A DNA stretch of 64,000 nucleotides from Bacteroidaceae bacterium (GCA_902362375.1 CABIVS010000015.1:1-64000), one strand, 5' to 3'. Positions 19,143-29,188 are shown, counted from the first letter of the stretch. Program-made: numbers and translations. Notes: a model not told the origin generated them from the letters alone.

Positions 19143-21761
19143 TTATTTCCCCCTGACTATCTTCTTGATATCATTCAGCTTATTCAATGCTTCAATCGGA
19201 GTGAGATTATTCACATCCAAATTCAGAATCTCATCACGAATCTGGCAGAGAATCGGATCATCCAGTTGGAAGAAACTTAACTGCATCCCTCCACGGTTCT
19301 CGCTCACTTCCGTCAACGGTTTACCGGAAATTCCTTGTTGGCGATTGTCAGATTCGAGCTGCTTCAGTATCTCATTGGCACGTTTCACAATACTTTTCGG
19401 CATACCGGCCATCTTTGCCACGTGAATACCGAAAGAGTGCTCACTACCACCCCGCTCCAGCTTACGAAGGAAGATTACCTTATTATCAACTTCTTTCACC
19501 GATACATTATAATTCTTGATACGTTTGAAGGATTTCTCCATCTCATTCAACTCATGATAATGCGTAGCAAATAAGGTACGTGCTTTAGCTTTCGGATACT
19601 CATGGATATGCTCTACGATTGCCCAAGCAATGGAAATACCGTCATAAGTAGACGTACCACGACCCAACTCATCAAACAACACCAGACTTCGGGAAGAAAC
19701 ATTATTTAGAATATCTGCCGCTTCATTCATCTCTACCATGAATGTTGATTCTCCGACCGATATATTATCACTCGCTCCTACACGAGTAAATATCTTGTCT
19801 ACCAAACCGATGTGCGCACTCTCCGCAGGAACAAAGGAACCGATTTGAGCCAATAGCGTAATTAATGCCGTCTGACGTAAAAGCGCAGACTTACCAGCCA
19901 TGTTCGGACCTGTAATAATAATAATCTGCTGTGTAGTATTGTCCAGCATCACGTCATTAGCAATATACTTCTCGCCAATCGGAAGCTGTTTCTCAATCAC
20001 CGGGTGACGCCCCTGGCGAATATCCAATACATCATTATCTTCAATAATCGGACGGATATAACGATTCTCACGAGCCACATTGGCGAATGACAACAGACAG
20101 TCCAGGCGGGCAATCTGATTCGCATTAATCTGTATCTGGGGAATAAACTCCGTCAATGCCTGTACCAAATCCGTATATAGCTGCGTTTCCAGCACCAGAA
20201 TCTTATCTTCCGCCCCTAAAATCTTCTCTTCATATTCTTTCAATTCCTGCGTGATATAACGCTCTGCGTTGACCAACGTCTGTTTACGAATCCATTCGGG
20301 CGGAACTTTATCCTTATGTACATTACGGACTTCAATATAATAACCGAACACATTATTGTAAGCCACTTTCAAACTCGGAATACCCGTCCGTTCGCTTTCG
20401 CGCTGCTGTATCTGAAGCAGATAATCCTTTCCCGAATACGAAATCCGGCGTAGTTCGTCCAAATCCGCATTCACCCCGTCTTGAATCACTCCCCCCTTAT
20501 TAACAGCCAACGGCGGGTCATTCTTAATCTCTTTGGCAATCCGGTCGCGAATAGTGACACAAAGGTTCAACTGCTCCCCTATCCAGTTCAGACTTGCGTT
20601 ATCGGCCTGGATACATGCCAACTTTATCGGCTCGATAGCCTGCAAAGCCACCTTCAACTGAACCACCTCACGAGGTGATACACGCCCTACAGCAACTTTG
20701 GAAATGATACGCTCCAAATCGCCTATCAGATGCAGCTGCTCTTCAATCAGTTCCTTAAAGTCCGGTTGACGGAAGAAATACTCTACCACATTCAACCGTT
20801 CGTCAATCGGCTTCTTATCCTTCAAAGGAAAGACCATCCAGCGCTTCAGCAAACGTGCTCCCATCGGGCTGATTGTCCGGTCGATGACATTCAGCAAACT
20901 GCTTCCGCCATCATTCATATTGCCAATCAACTCAAGGCTGCGCACCGTAAACTTATCCAGACGAACGTATTTGTCTTCCTCAATACGGGCCAAAGAAGTG
21001 ATATGTCCAATCTGTGTATGCTGCGTCATCGTGAGGTATTGCAGGATAGCGCCGGAAGCAATGATACCATTCTTCAAGTGTTCCACGCCGAAACCTTTCA
21101 GGTTCTTCGTCTCAAAATGCTTCAGCAACTTCTCACGGGCAGTAGTCTCCGTAAATACCCAGTCATCAAGCTCGAAGGTAAAGAACTTGCTGCCGAAATT
21201 CCCCTCAAACATCAAACGTTTGCCACGTTCAAAAAGAATTTCCTTCGGGGCGAAGTTGTTCAACAGTTTATCAATATAATCAAAAGGTCCTTCTGCAGTT
21301 AGAAATTCACCGGTAGAAATATCAAGAAAGGCAACCCCACAGGAAGCTTTACCGAAATGAACGGCAGCCAGGAAGTTATTTTCTTTATAATTCAGGACAT
21401 TATCATTGATAGAAACACCGGGAGTCACCAGTTCGGTAATGCCACGTTTCACCAATTTTTTCGTCATTTTCGGATCTTCCAACTGGTCACAGATAGCGAC
21501 ACGCTTTCCGGCGCGAACCAATTTCGGAAGATAAGTATCGAGAGCGTGATGTGGGAATCCCGCCATCTCAACAGTCTTTCCTTTTCCGTTAGCACGTTTC
21601 GTCAATGTGATTCCTAATATTTCCGATGCAACGATAGCATCCGTAGAATATGTTTCATAAAAGTCACCGCAACGAAACAGCATCACTGCATCCGGATGTT
21701 TTGCCTTCAAATCCAGAAACTGTTTCATCATCGGGGTGAGGACGATTTCTTCTTCGTTCAC
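19143..21761 (-). CDS. mutS: DNA mismatch repair ATPase MutS
   Basis: An 872-residue mismatch-recognition protein. I start it at GTG 21761 because GGAG lies just upstream and a promoter -7 box at 21819-21812 sits between this codon and the in-frame ATG at 21860. The mismatch-binding motif is [10 protein letters not shown] near residue 30. The ATPase domain has [13 protein letters not shown] (Walker A), [13 protein letters not shown] (Walker B/signature) and a following THYHEL. It ends with the dimerisation and beta-clamp-type tail. Length is normal for bacterial MutS. It is transcribed toward lgt, with the acetyltransferase remnant between the two. Confidence 0.97.
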   Translation of the reverse strand: MNEEEIVLTPMMKQFLDLKAKHPDAVMLFRCGDFYETYSTDAIVASEILGITLTKRANGKGKTVEMAGFPHHALDTYLPKLVRAGKRVAICDQLEDPKMTKKLVKRGITELVTPGVSINDNVLNYKENNFLAAVHFGKASCGVAFLDISTGEFLTAEGPFDYIDKLLNNFAPKEILFERGKRLMFEGNFGSKFFTFELDDWVFTETTAREKLLKHFETKNLKGFGVEHLKNGIIASGAILQYLTMTQHTQIGHITSLARIEEDKYVRLDKFTVRSLELIGNMNDGGSSLLNVIDRTISPMGARLLKRWMVFPLKDKKPIDERLNVVEYFFRQPDFKELIEEQLHLIGDLERIISKVAVGRVSPREVVQLKVALQAIEPIKLACIQADNASLNWIGEQLNLCVTIRDRIAKEIKNDPPLAVNKGGVIQDGVNADLDELRRISYSGKDYLLQIQQRESERTGIPSLKVAYNNVFGYYIEVRNVHKDKVPPEWIRKQTLVNAERYITQELKEYEEKILGAEDKILVLETQLYTDLVQALTEFIPQIQINANQIARLDCLLSFANVARENRYIRPIIEDNDVLDIRQGRHPVIEKQLPIGEKYIANDVMLDNTTQQIIIITGPNMAGKSALLRQTALITLLAQIGSFVPAESAHIGLVDKIFTRVGASDNISVGESTFMVEMNEAADILNNVSSRSLVLFDELGRGTSTYDGISIAWAIVEHIHEYPKAKARTLFATHYHELNEMEKSFKRIKNYNVSVKEVDNKVIFLRKLERGGSEHSFGIHVAKMAGMPKSIVKRANEILKQLESDNRQQGISGKPLTEVSENRGGMQLSFFQLDDPILCQIRDEILNLDVNNLTPIEALNKLNDIKKIVRGK

Positions 21762-21811
21762 GGTTCTCTCCTTTTCTTTTTTATTTAGGGTAAACAATTG
21801 CAATATCTTTG

Positions 21812-21842
21812 CAAAGATAACGGTTTTTCGGCAGAGAATCAA
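21812..21842 (-). promoter_or_regulatory. mutS promoter
   Basis: On the minus strand TATCTTTG (21819-21812) follows a TTG by 20 bp, matching the Bacteroides sigma factor consensus. It places the transcript start near 21805 and therefore rules out the upstream ATG at 21860 as the mutS start. Confidence 0.75.
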
Positions 21843-21967
21843 TGGCATTCTCCAATTCAATTTTCACAATTAGTGTTGCATACCATCAAAAAAAGAGGGT
21901 TTATTTCTTAACAAGTAGGAGAAAAATATTAAAACGTGTTATAAAACATACTATTTTTCTTGGATAA

Positions 21968-22066
21968 TTTGCTAATTTCCCAATAGTCCGTATCTTTGCA
22001 ATGTGTTTTTCATAGTATTAGATTTAAGGTTAACAAAGGTTGGAGCAAGGCGTTGCTCCTTTTTTT
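21968..22066 (+). ncRNA. Candidate very short ncRNA with its own promoter and intrinsic terminator
   Basis: TTTG (21968-21971), a 19-bp spacer and TATCTTTG (21991-21998) make a consensus Bacteroides promoter. About 45 bases later comes a perfect hairpin: GGAGCAA (22042-22048), loop GGCG, TTGCTCC (22053-22059), followed by seven T. The predicted RNA spans about 22004-22066, roughly 60 nt. It has no start codon followed by a useful frame, and the next gene (22117) is on the other strand, so this is not a leader. The segment TAGATTTAAGGTTAACAAAG before the hairpin is its most distinctive part. Function unknown. Confidence 0.7.
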
Positions 22067-22116
22067 ATGTCCGTACGTTTCACTTCCCCATAAATTGCAG
22101 TCAAATCCTCTTTATT

Positions 22117-22998
22117 TTACCGAGCCTTTCTTTCTGCCTGATAGACTCCAAATATAATGCAACCTGCTCCCAATAATGTAATCCACGTGATTTGTTCGTG
22201 AAGAATGATTACGGATGCCACCATTGTCACCAACGGATTGAGATAGATATAATTGGAAGCTCTAACAGTTCCCAACTGTTTTAAGACCACATTCCAGAGG
22301 ACATAACATATCAAGGAAGCCAGAACAGCCAGAAACAAAAGATTGGATAATACAATCGGTTTTAAAAGTATGTCAAGATCCGGTTGTAGCGGATGAAGAA
22401 GAAAGGCGGGAAGTATGGTCAATACTCCATAAAAGAATATCTTGCGAGTGATAAATACAGTGGGGTAACGCCCCGTCATTTTCTTTATCACCAAACTATA
22501 AAATGCCCACGACAGGGCAGCAAGTAAAGTAAGCAAATCCCCTACCGGAGATAATTTAAGTACAAAACTGCCGTTGAAGACCACCAGTCCCACTCCGATT
22601 AAAGCTAATATGGAACCATAAACCAAACCTTTGGTGGCTTTTTCACTCTTATAAAAGAGAAGGGAAAGAATGGTGGTAAGCAAAGGAGCTGTGCAAATGA
22701 TGAAAGCGACATTAGATGCTTGCGTGATTCCCAAAGCTGTATTCTCGGTAAAGAAATAGAGTGAGCCACCGAAAAGACCTCCTGCCATCAACCAAAGTTC
22801 GTCTTTCCAATTACCCGCAAACAGACGTTTGGGAGAAATCACCCAAATGCCCAGATAAGCAATGAGAAAACGATAAAAGAATATCTCTTGAGGGGTCAGT
22901 CCGTGATTAATCAGTACTTTGGTTGATATAAAGGTCAGTCCCCAGATAGCAACTACAAGTATCGCAATCAGATGGTAATATCCATGCTTCAATTCCAT
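22117..22998 (-). CDS. EamA/DMT-superfamily permease (drug/metabolite transporter)
   Basis: A 293-residue inner-membrane protein with ten predicted helices in two EamA repeats (AILVVAIWGLTFISTKVL; LLTLLAALSWAFYSLVIKK). I start it at ATG 22998 (MELKHG). A longer open frame to 23388 exists, but a -7 box TATCTTTG at 23034-23027 on the minus strand falls inside that extension, and the added residues do not resemble a transporter. Substrate unknown; relatives export amino acids and metabolites. It is divergent from the ATPase gene at 23128. Confidence 0.9.
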   Translation of the reverse strand: MELKHGYYHLIAILVVAIWGLTFISTKVLINHGLTPQEIFFYRFLIAYLGIWVISPKRLFAGNWKDELWLMAGGLFGGSLYFFTENTALGITQASNVAFIICTAPLLTTILSLLFYKSEKATKGLVYGSILALIGVGLVVFNGSFVLKLSPVGDLLTLLAALSWAFYSLVIKKMTGRYPTVFITRKIFFYGVLTILPAFLLHPLQPDLDILLKPIVLSNLLFLAVLASLICYVLWNVVLKQLGTVRASNYIYLNPLVTMVASVIILHEQITWITLLGAGCIIFGVYQAERKAR

Positions 22999-23026
22999 AG
23001 TGATGGTGATGTTTTTTAATAGAGTG

Positions 23027-23088
23027 CAAAGATAGCGAGAAGTTATGGAATGTTTGTTTGGAGAAGTAACAAAAAGCCCGTACCTTTG
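23027..23088. promoter_or_regulatory. Divergent promoters between the DMT permease and the AAA-ATPase genes
   Basis: On the minus strand TATCTTTG at 23034-23027 serves the permease. On the plus strand TACCTTTG at 23081-23088 with TTTG at 23057-23060 (20-bp spacer) serves the gene at 23128. The two boxes are only about 47 bp apart. Confidence 0.7.
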
Positions 23089-23127
23089 TTTATGTTCAAA
23101 GAAAGCTCCTAAAATAAGGAAAAAGTT

Positions 23128-24879
23128 ATGGAAAAATATACAGCACCGGACAGGAAACGTATCCCCTATGGCATGATGAACTTTGCAGTAATCCGCCGCG
23201 ACGACTGTTATTATGTAGACAAAACCCGGTTTATACCCATGATAGAAGAGGCGGACAAGTTTTTCTTCTTTATTCGCCCGCGCCGTTTCGGCAAAAGTCT
23301 CACAGTAAGTATGTTGCAGCACTATTATGATATACTTGCCAAGGATAAATTCGAAGCGCTGTTTGGCGACCTTTACATCGGAAAGCATCCTACGCGCGAC
23401 CGGAACAGCTATCTGGTACTATACCTCAACTTCTCCGGAATAGTAGGCGAACTGCACAACTACCGCAAGGGACTGGACGCGCATTGCCAAACAATGTTCG
23501 ACTACTTCTGTGACATTTACGCCGACTATCTCCCCAAAGGCATCAAAGAAGAACTCGACAAAAAAGAAGGAGCTGTCGAACAATTTGAATACCTGTTCAC
23601 AGAATGTAATAAGACCAACCAACGTATTTACCTCTTTATTGACGAATACGATCATTTCACCAACGCCATTCTCTCTGATATAGAAAGCCTGCACCGTTAT
23701 ACGGACGAAACGCATGGCGAAGATTATCTGCGTGCCTTCTTCAATAAAATTAAAGCCGGAACCTATTCCAGCATTGAACGCTGTTTCATTACCGGCGTAA
23801 GTCCCGTGACAATGGACGACCTCACAAGCGGTTTCAACATCGGAACCAACTACTCGCTCACACCGGAATTTAACGAGATGATAGGTTTCACGGAAGAAGA
23901 AGTCCGCCAAATGCTTACCTATTATTCCACCACCAGTCCATTCAATCACAGTGTAGACGAACTGATAGAAATAATGAAACCCTGGTATGACAACTACTGC
24001 TTTGCAGAAGAATGTTACGGTGAAACCACTATGTACAACTCCAACATGGTACTCTACTTCGTCAAGAATTATATTCAACGAGGCAAAGCCCCCCGGGATA
24101 TGGTAGAAGACAATATCCGTATCGACTACGAAAAATTACGTATGCTCATCCGGAAGGACAAAGAGTTTGCACACGATGCCTCCATCATACAAACATTGGT
24201 GAGCGAAGGCTACGTCACCGGAGAACTGAAAAAAGGTTTTCCTGCCATCAATATTACCAATCCTGACAACTTTGTGAGCCTGCTTTACTATTTCGGTATG
24301 CTCACCATTAGCGGCACGTATGAAGGAAGAACCAAACTCACCATCCCCAATCAGGTAGTCCGCGAACAAATCTACACCTATCTGCTAAGTACCTACAACG
24401 AAGCCGAACTTAATTTCAGCAGTTACGAGAAAAACGAACTTGCCAGTGCCCTTGCCTACGATGGCTCTTGGAAAGCTTACTTCGGCTATATTGCCGACTG
24501 TCTGAAACGCTACACTTCCCAGCGCGACAAGCAGAAAGGCGAATTTTTTGTCCATGGCTTCACACTTGCCATGACAGCACAAAACCGTTTCTACCGCCCC
24601 ATCTCTGAACAGGACACACAGGCAGGTTATGTCGATATTTTCCTTTGTCCGCTACTGGATATCTATTCCGACATGAAGCACAGTTACATTGTGGAACTGA
24701 AATATGCCAAGTATAAAGACCCCGAAAGCCGCGTGGAAGAACTGCGGCTGGAAGCTATTGCTCAAGCCAATCGCTATGCTGACACCGATACGGTGAAGAG
24801 AGCAGTCGGCACTACACAGCTTCATAAAATCGTAGTTGTATACAAAGGAATGGATATGCCGATATGCGAAGAGGTTTAA
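23128..24879 (+). CDS. AAA-ATPase-like / PD-(D/E)XK nuclease-like protein (DUF1703 type)
   Basis: A 583-residue cytosolic protein of a family highly expanded in Bacteroidetes. The N-terminal AAA-ATPase-like domain (PF09820 type) starts IPYGMMNFAVIRRDDCYYVDK and has an atypical P-loop, RPRRFGKSLT, then LFIDEYDHF as Walker B. The C-terminal domain (PDDEXK_9 type) has GYVDIFLCP and YIVELKYAK, whose D and ExK fit a nuclease active site. Function has not been established for the family; links with mobile elements or defence are suggested but unproven. It has its own promoter. Confidence 0.88.
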   Translation: MEKYTAPDRKRIPYGMMNFAVIRRDDCYYVDKTRFIPMIEEADKFFFFIRPRRFGKSLTVSMLQHYYDILAKDKFEALFGDLYIGKHPTRDRNSYLVLYLNFSGIVGELHNYRKGLDAHCQTMFDYFCDIYADYLPKGIKEELDKKEGAVEQFEYLFTECNKTNQRIYLFIDEYDHFTNAILSDIESLHRYTDETHGEDYLRAFFNKIKAGTYSSIERCFITGVSPVTMDDLTSGFNIGTNYSLTPEFNEMIGFTEEEVRQMLTYYSTTSPFNHSVDELIEIMKPWYDNYCFAEECYGETTMYNSNMVLYFVKNYIQRGKAPRDMVEDNIRIDYEKLRMLIRKDKEFAHDASIIQTLVSEGYVTGELKKGFPAINITNPDNFVSLLYYFGMLTISGTYEGRTKLTIPNQVVREQIYTYLLSTYNEAELNFSSYEKNELASALAYDGSWKAYFGYIADCLKRYTSQRDKQKGEFFVHGFTLAMTAQNRFYRPISEQDTQAGYVDIFLCPLLDIYSDMKHSYIVELKYAKYKDPESRVEELRLEAIAQANRYADTDTVKRAVGTTQLHKIVVVYKGMDMPICEEV

Positions 24880-24937
24880 TACAAAAAAGGAACTCGCATT
24901 ACAAGCGCATCATGCAAAAAACAGATAGGCTAACAAT

Positions 24938-25855
24938 ATGAAAAAATCAATAAAACGTTTGCCAAAACGCACGCAAGAAGAGTTGGCGGTGTTGCAAGAA
25001 CTGATATTGTCGAATCTTTCGAATGTGCGTATGATTATCCTGTATGGAAGTTATGCGCGGGGAAAATATGTCATCTGGGATGTTACATACGACGGGTGCG
25101 GAGGGGGTACTTACTACCAAAGTGATTTGGATATTCTGGTGATATGTGATACGGGAGATGCTACTAAAGCGGAAAGACATGCGCGCGAGGTTATCGTCCC
25201 CAAATATGATACACGAATGGAAGGGAAACGGCATCCGGCGCCTCCTAGTATTATTGTAGAAACTCCAGCGACCATCAATCGAGCTATAAGAAGGAAGCAT
25301 TATTTCTTTTATGAAATTATAAAAGATGGCATTCTGTTGTATGACGATGGCATGTTTCAGATTGGTAAACCGGAGAAGTTGCCGTATCGGGAGATTAAGA
25401 AATATGCAGAGGAAGAATATGAAGAATGTTTCGACATGGGAGAATGTTTCTTGGATTCGGGACACACTGCTTACAAAAATGGTAATTTTAAATACGGTTC
25501 ATTTGAATTACATCAAGCCTGCGAACGCTTCTACAAAACATTTACGCTTGTATATGGCGGCATTCGCCCTAAATCTCATGAATTGAAAGTGCTAGGAGCA
25601 ATGGCCAGAAGCTGTTCACGAGAATTCGCAAATGTGTTCCCTACCAATACTCCCGAAGAAAATAAAGCGTTTGATAAATTATGCAGGGCATATATCGAAG
25701 CGCGATACAACCGGCTATTCACCGTTAGCAAAGAGCAATACGAGTATATGCTGGCACGAACAGAGGTGCTGCGCGAAGTGACTATTCGGGAATGTGCCGC
25801 ACGCATAGTATATTACGATGAGATGATAGAAAAAGAAGAGAAAGAAAAGATATAA
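24938..25855 (+). CDS. Fused nucleotidyltransferase-HEPN protein (MNT-HEPN)
   Basis: A 305-residue protein. The N-terminal half has the minimal nucleotidyltransferase motif LYGSYARGK (35-43) and the metal-binding pair SDLDILVI (D63, D65), with a later acidic residue in IIVETPA. The gap between GS and DxD is about 25 residues, roughly twice the usual, owing to a Gly/Tyr-rich insertion around 46-61. The C-terminal half (about 150-305) is helical and resembles HEPN domains (ARYNRLFTVSKEQYEYM). In separate MNT/HEPN pairs the HEPN is an RNase toxin and MNT an AMP-transferring antitoxin; here both are in one chain. The role is an inference. Confidence 0.75.
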   Translation: MKKSIKRLPKRTQEELAVLQELILSNLSNVRMIILYGSYARGKYVIWDVTYDGCGGGTYYQSDLDILVICDTGDATKAERHAREVIVPKYDTRMEGKRHPAPPSIIVETPATINRAIRRKHYFFYEIIKDGILLYDDGMFQIGKPEKLPYREIKKYAEEEYEECFDMGECFLDSGHTAYKNGNFKYGSFELHQACERFYKTFTLVYGGIRPKSHELKVLGAMARSCSREFANVFPTNTPEENKAFDKLCRAYIEARYNRLFTVSKEQYEYMLARTEVLREVTIRECAARIVYYDEMIEKEEKEKI

Positions 25856-26018
25856 ACCGTATATCGTAAATATAGTACGATAACCTTTACAGTTCCCCAT
25901 TCTTGTACAATTTGTTTTCCAGATATCTCCCTTTTTAAATAGTAAATACATGACATACATTTTGCCAAAACAAGAGAAAAAAGGTATGTCAAAACCTTTA
26001 TAAATGAAGAATTGAGGG

Positions 26019-26139
26019 TGTGTCGAAACTCTCATAAACTTAAAATTACCCTCGCCACAGACAGTTGTAGCGAGGGTGATTTCGATAAAAGGGGAGTTTT
26101 TACACATTCCCAATCACGTTAAAAGAGAGTTTCGACACA
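26019..26139. mobile_element. MITE-like element with 15-bp perfect terminal inverted repeats and inner hairpin
   Basis: TGTGTCGAAACTCTC at 26019-26033 has a perfect inverted partner at 26125-26139, bounding 121 bp with no coding capacity. Inside is a hairpin with ACCCTCGC (26048-26055) and GCGAGGGT (26070-26077), extendable on both sides with one mismatch and one wobble pair. It lies in the 333-bp gap between the convergent MNT-HEPN and GH78 genes, so it may also stop transcription from both sides. The remainder of the gap shows only a weak 7-bp inverted repeat at 25862-25882. Confidence 0.6.
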
Positions 26140-26188
26140 TCTCCTTACTATCAAATTCCTACATGAAAAACTATCGCAACTATATACT

Positions 26189-28759
26189 TTATTTGGTCAC
26201 CTTGTAAGTTCCACTTCCATAGTCTTTTGACTTCATCTCTCCGGGAAGGGTTACGGTAGCGGTAACACCCTTAGGAATGGTGAATTCCCAAATCCAAGTG
26301 TCACCCTCGTATTTCCAGGCGCTCTTGATGAGTCCGGCGGCGGAACGGTATTCGGCAGTTACGTGTCCCAATCGCTTGTCTGGAATGGGTTTCATAATGA
26401 TATGCTTGAAGCCTGGGGTGGCAGGATCGGCTGCAATGCCGGCAACAGTTTCCCAAATCCATTCACATACGCATCCGTAGGCATAATGATTGAAGCTGTT
26501 CATACCACGTGGTCCCATTCCCTTATCTATCATATAGCTGTTCCACCTTTCCCAAATAGTGGTAGCTCCATTGTCCACAGAATACAGCCAACTTGGGTTC
26601 TTACGTTGGAAGAGTAGTTCATAGGCAATGTCTTCCATGCCATTCTCCGTGAGGGTGGCCATAAGGATAGATGTGCCCAGGAATCCGGTCTGCAAGCAAA
26701 GGTCGTGTTGTGCGAAGTTTTCGCGCAGGCGGTCTATCATCTTCGCTTTGGCTTCGCCTTCCACAAGCTGGTTTTTCAGGGCGAACAGAGCAGGAGTTTG
26801 CATGGTGTTGAGGATGGCGGTTTTGAAAGTGCCGTCTTCGTTGAGGAAGTTCTCTTTGATGTATGCTTTTGCCAAGTCGCCCATTTGCTGGTATTTGGTG
26901 GAATTGCGACCGGTAGCGGTAGCCATGTCGCGCATCATGAAAGCATCTATCACCCAGTAGGAAGCACTTAGATAGTTCCAGTAGCTAATGGCATCAGGAA
27001 GCGGACCTTGGGGAGAGAAAGCCAGTCCGCTACAGCTTTCCAGCGGTTCGTAGCTCAACCAGTCAGCCCATTGGTAGTTGCCATTCTCGCTGCAGAGCGT
27101 CTCGTGGTTATACTTGGTGTCGTTGATGTGGTTCATAAACAGGTCCATGGCATTCCAGTTCTCCTCAATGATTTGCGTATCTCCGAATTGTTTCCACACC
27201 GTCCAAGGCACAATGATTCCGGCATCGGCCCATCCCAAACGCATTTTCTCATCACCGTATTGTGCTAAGGGAGCCACTCCGGGGAATCCGCCCAAACTGT
27301 TCTGGGTGTCGCGCATGTCACGCATCCACTTGTGAAAGAACTTCATGGTGTTAGCAAAGAACGTACCGGTTTCTGCAAACACTTGTGTATCTGCTGTCCA
27401 GCCCAGACGCTCGTCGCGCTGCGGACAGTCGGTGGGTATGGACAGGTAGTTGGATAGCTGTCCCCAATAAGTGTTGGAGATGAGCTTGTTCACAAGGTCG
27501 TTGCCTGTGGTGATAGTGCCGGTCTCCAGTTCCTTTGTGATGGAAGTGACGGGAATGGATTTCAACGACTTGATGGCGACATTTCCGGTGGCAGTTATGG
27601 AGACGTAGCGGTAGCCGAAAAAGGTGCAGTGAGGATAGTAGGCCACATAATTATCTCCGGCAGCAAAGGTGTAGTTCAGGCGGATGCCGGTGTGGGGAAT
27701 ACGCAGGTTTTCGCGGTGGCAGCTTCCTTCCGGACCGTCCATGCCACGAATCCTGGCACCGTTGCCGTCATTGAGCAACTCTGCGGGAAAGCAAGTCAGC
27801 ACTGTTCCCTCGGCGGCTTTGAATACGAAAGAGGGTATGCCGGCACAGTTTTGCCCGAAATCCACCACTAATGTCTCTCCCGGACTTATGGTCATCTCCG
27901 TGCCCGATGCGAACTCACGGGCGATAATCACTTTACCGAACTCGTTTTCTTTCGCTCTTTCTATCTTCTTCCAAATGTATGCTCTGACAGGAGCGAGGGC
28001 GAGATCGGTGCGCAGATAGACCTCCGCTCCGTCCGAAGGCAGAATGTCACCAGAAAATTCGGTATTCTCTTCGGGTGTGGAGAGTTTGTCCACACATTCG
28101 TAGCCCATCGGTTCGCGTGCATCATACTCTTCTCCGTCAAAGATGCCGGCATGTTTCACCGGACCGGCAATTCCGGCTTTCCAGTTTTCGAGGTCGGTAC
28201 CGTAGCACTTCTTAGTTCCGTCAGAAAAAGTCAGTTCCAATACACCGCGGAAGGCACACTTTTTGCCTATCATGCCGTCATATCCTCCGGGGGTTATGAT
28301 TTTGTCAGCCCACCATCCCGGTGTCACCTGTACGGAGAGCATGTTGTCGGCGTTTGGCTTGGTACGGATGACGTCTGTGATATCATAGGTGAAAGAACGT
28401 TTGGTCTTGGCATAGTGTGTGAAGCCCGGTTTCAGGAATTCTCCGCCTACGGGTTTCCCATTCACATACAACTCGTAAACTCCCAGTCCGGCGGTCATCC
28501 ACTTGGCAGAGATGACTTTCTGTTCATTTTTCACGGTGGACACGAACCAACTGGCACCATCGGCTGCGCGACCGTTGTTATGTCCTTTCACTACAGGAGC
28601 GTCTACTGCTGAAATCCATTTGGATTCGTTCCAGGCCGACGCTTCCAATGCGTGAGTACGTTTTCCGACTTCAGTTGCGTTTATCAGTCCGCTATTCGAG
28701 AAAAGCGCGAAAATCATTACCGGAACAAGATTCGCAAAACAATGGAAATTCATTTTCAT
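26189..28759 (-). CDS. GH78 alpha-L-rhamnosidase
   Basis: An 856-residue exported enzyme that removes alpha-linked L-rhamnose. The signal peptide is at the N-terminus. Two N-terminal beta-sandwich modules (YELYVNGKPVGGEFLKPG; WADKIITPGGYDG) precede the (alpha/alpha)6 catalytic domain. Its motif TDCPQRDERLGW carries the predicted acidic catalytic pair, and ATTIWERWNSY the predicted base Glu. A short C-terminal beta-domain ends the chain. The gene is solitary with no SusC/D nearby and a long upstream gap. A TAATTTTG -7-like box lies at 28832-28825. It may act together with PUL 2, which has another GH78, but it lacks that locus's promoter module. Confidence 0.93.
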   Translation of the reverse strand: MKMNFHCFANLVPVMIFALFSNSGLINATEVGKRTHALEASAWNESKWISAVDAPVVKGHNNGRAADGASWFVSTVKNEQKVISAKWMTAGLGVYELYVNGKPVGGEFLKPGFTHYAKTKRSFTYDITDVIRTKPNADNMLSVQVTPGWWADKIITPGGYDGMIGKKCAFRGVLELTFSDGTKKCYGTDLENWKAGIAGPVKHAGIFDGEEYDAREPMGYECVDKLSTPEENTEFSGDILPSDGAEVYLRTDLALAPVRAYIWKKIERAKENEFGKVIIAREFASGTEMTISPGETLVVDFGQNCAGIPSFVFKAAEGTVLTCFPAELLNDGNGARIRGMDGPEGSCHRENLRIPHTGIRLNYTFAAGDNYVAYYPHCTFFGYRYVSITATGNVAIKSLKSIPVTSITKELETGTITTGNDLVNKLISNTYWGQLSNYLSIPTDCPQRDERLGWTADTQVFAETGTFFANTMKFFHKWMRDMRDTQNSLGGFPGVAPLAQYGDEKMRLGWADAGIIVPWTVWKQFGDTQIIEENWNAMDLFMNHINDTKYNHETLCSENGNYQWADWLSYEPLESCSGLAFSPQGPLPDAISYWNYLSASYWVIDAFMMRDMATATGRNSTKYQQMGDLAKAYIKENFLNEDGTFKTAILNTMQTPALFALKNQLVEGEAKAKMIDRLRENFAQHDLCLQTGFLGTSILMATLTENGMEDIAYELLFQRKNPSWLYSVDNGATTIWERWNSYMIDKGMGPRGMNSFNHYAYGCVCEWIWETVAGIAADPATPGFKHIIMKPIPDKRLGHVTAEYRSAAGLIKSAWKYEGDTWIWEFTIPKGVTATVTLPGEMKSKDYGSGTYKVTK

Positions 28760-28824
28760 ACTTATATGTATTTTTTAGTATTAAAAGATTAACTTAGAAG
28801 TGCTGTTTTATGGGACTTGCACAA

Positions 28825-28832
28825 CAAAATTA
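28825..28832 (-). promoter_or_regulatory. Possible -7 box for GH78
   Basis: TAATTTTG on the minus strand matches TAnnTTTG and lies 66 bp before the GH78 start. No upstream box is evident. An alternative is that transcription comes from the stronger promoter at 29330-29323 through a roughly 550-nt leader. Confidence 0.4.
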
Positions 28833-29112
28833 CAGAATTATATGATATGACAGACGATTTCTACATTTTTTTTGACTCAACAATGGTTTCTGTTCAATCT
28901 GAAGCTTTTTACGTTGGAGAATCGATTATCGGGCAAAACAACGACATATTGTAAAATAATATAATCAACGCATTCGCTAGTTCTATTGTATCAATTATTT
29001 ATCAAATAAGAAAAGAAGATGACGGTTATTCATTGCAGTCATTCTTTCTTCTTTACACGAAAACCTCGAAATCGAATAAACTCTATTCAAGTTTTTAATA
29101 AATAACGAAGGG

Positions 29113-29147
29113 GTTTATTATAAATGGTATCCAAGTTTATTATAAAC
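29113..29147. repeat. Direct repeat GTTTATTATAAA, period 22 bp
   Basis: Identical 12-mers at 29113-29124 and 29135-29146, 22 bp apart. The second continues to a near-palindrome, GTTTATTATAAAC. The arrangement suggests a dimeric regulator site. A similar pair with the same period occurs at 50328-50362. The 28760-29448 gap otherwise holds a candidate ncRNA and the leuS promoter. Confidence 0.6.
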
Positions 29148-29188
29148 TCTTTTTTGACGCTTTTAATACCTGAAATAGAATTATTGCA

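Noticed and set aside
20730..21302. 190-codon plus-strand frame inside mutS
   Set aside because: It is antisense to conserved MutS sequence and has no features of its own.
21762..21860. N-terminal extension of MutS to ATG 21860
   Set aside because: The mutS promoter lies within it, and GTG 21761 has a ribosome-binding sequence and gives the family's normal N-terminus.
22999..23388. N-terminal extension of the DMT permease
   Set aside because: It overlaps the divergent ATPase gene and contains the permease's own -7 box.
23128..25855. The AAA-ATPase and MNT-HEPN genes as a joint defence island
   Set aside because: They are only neighbours; no integrase, restriction or other defence gene accompanies them, and both families occur singly throughout Bacteroidetes.
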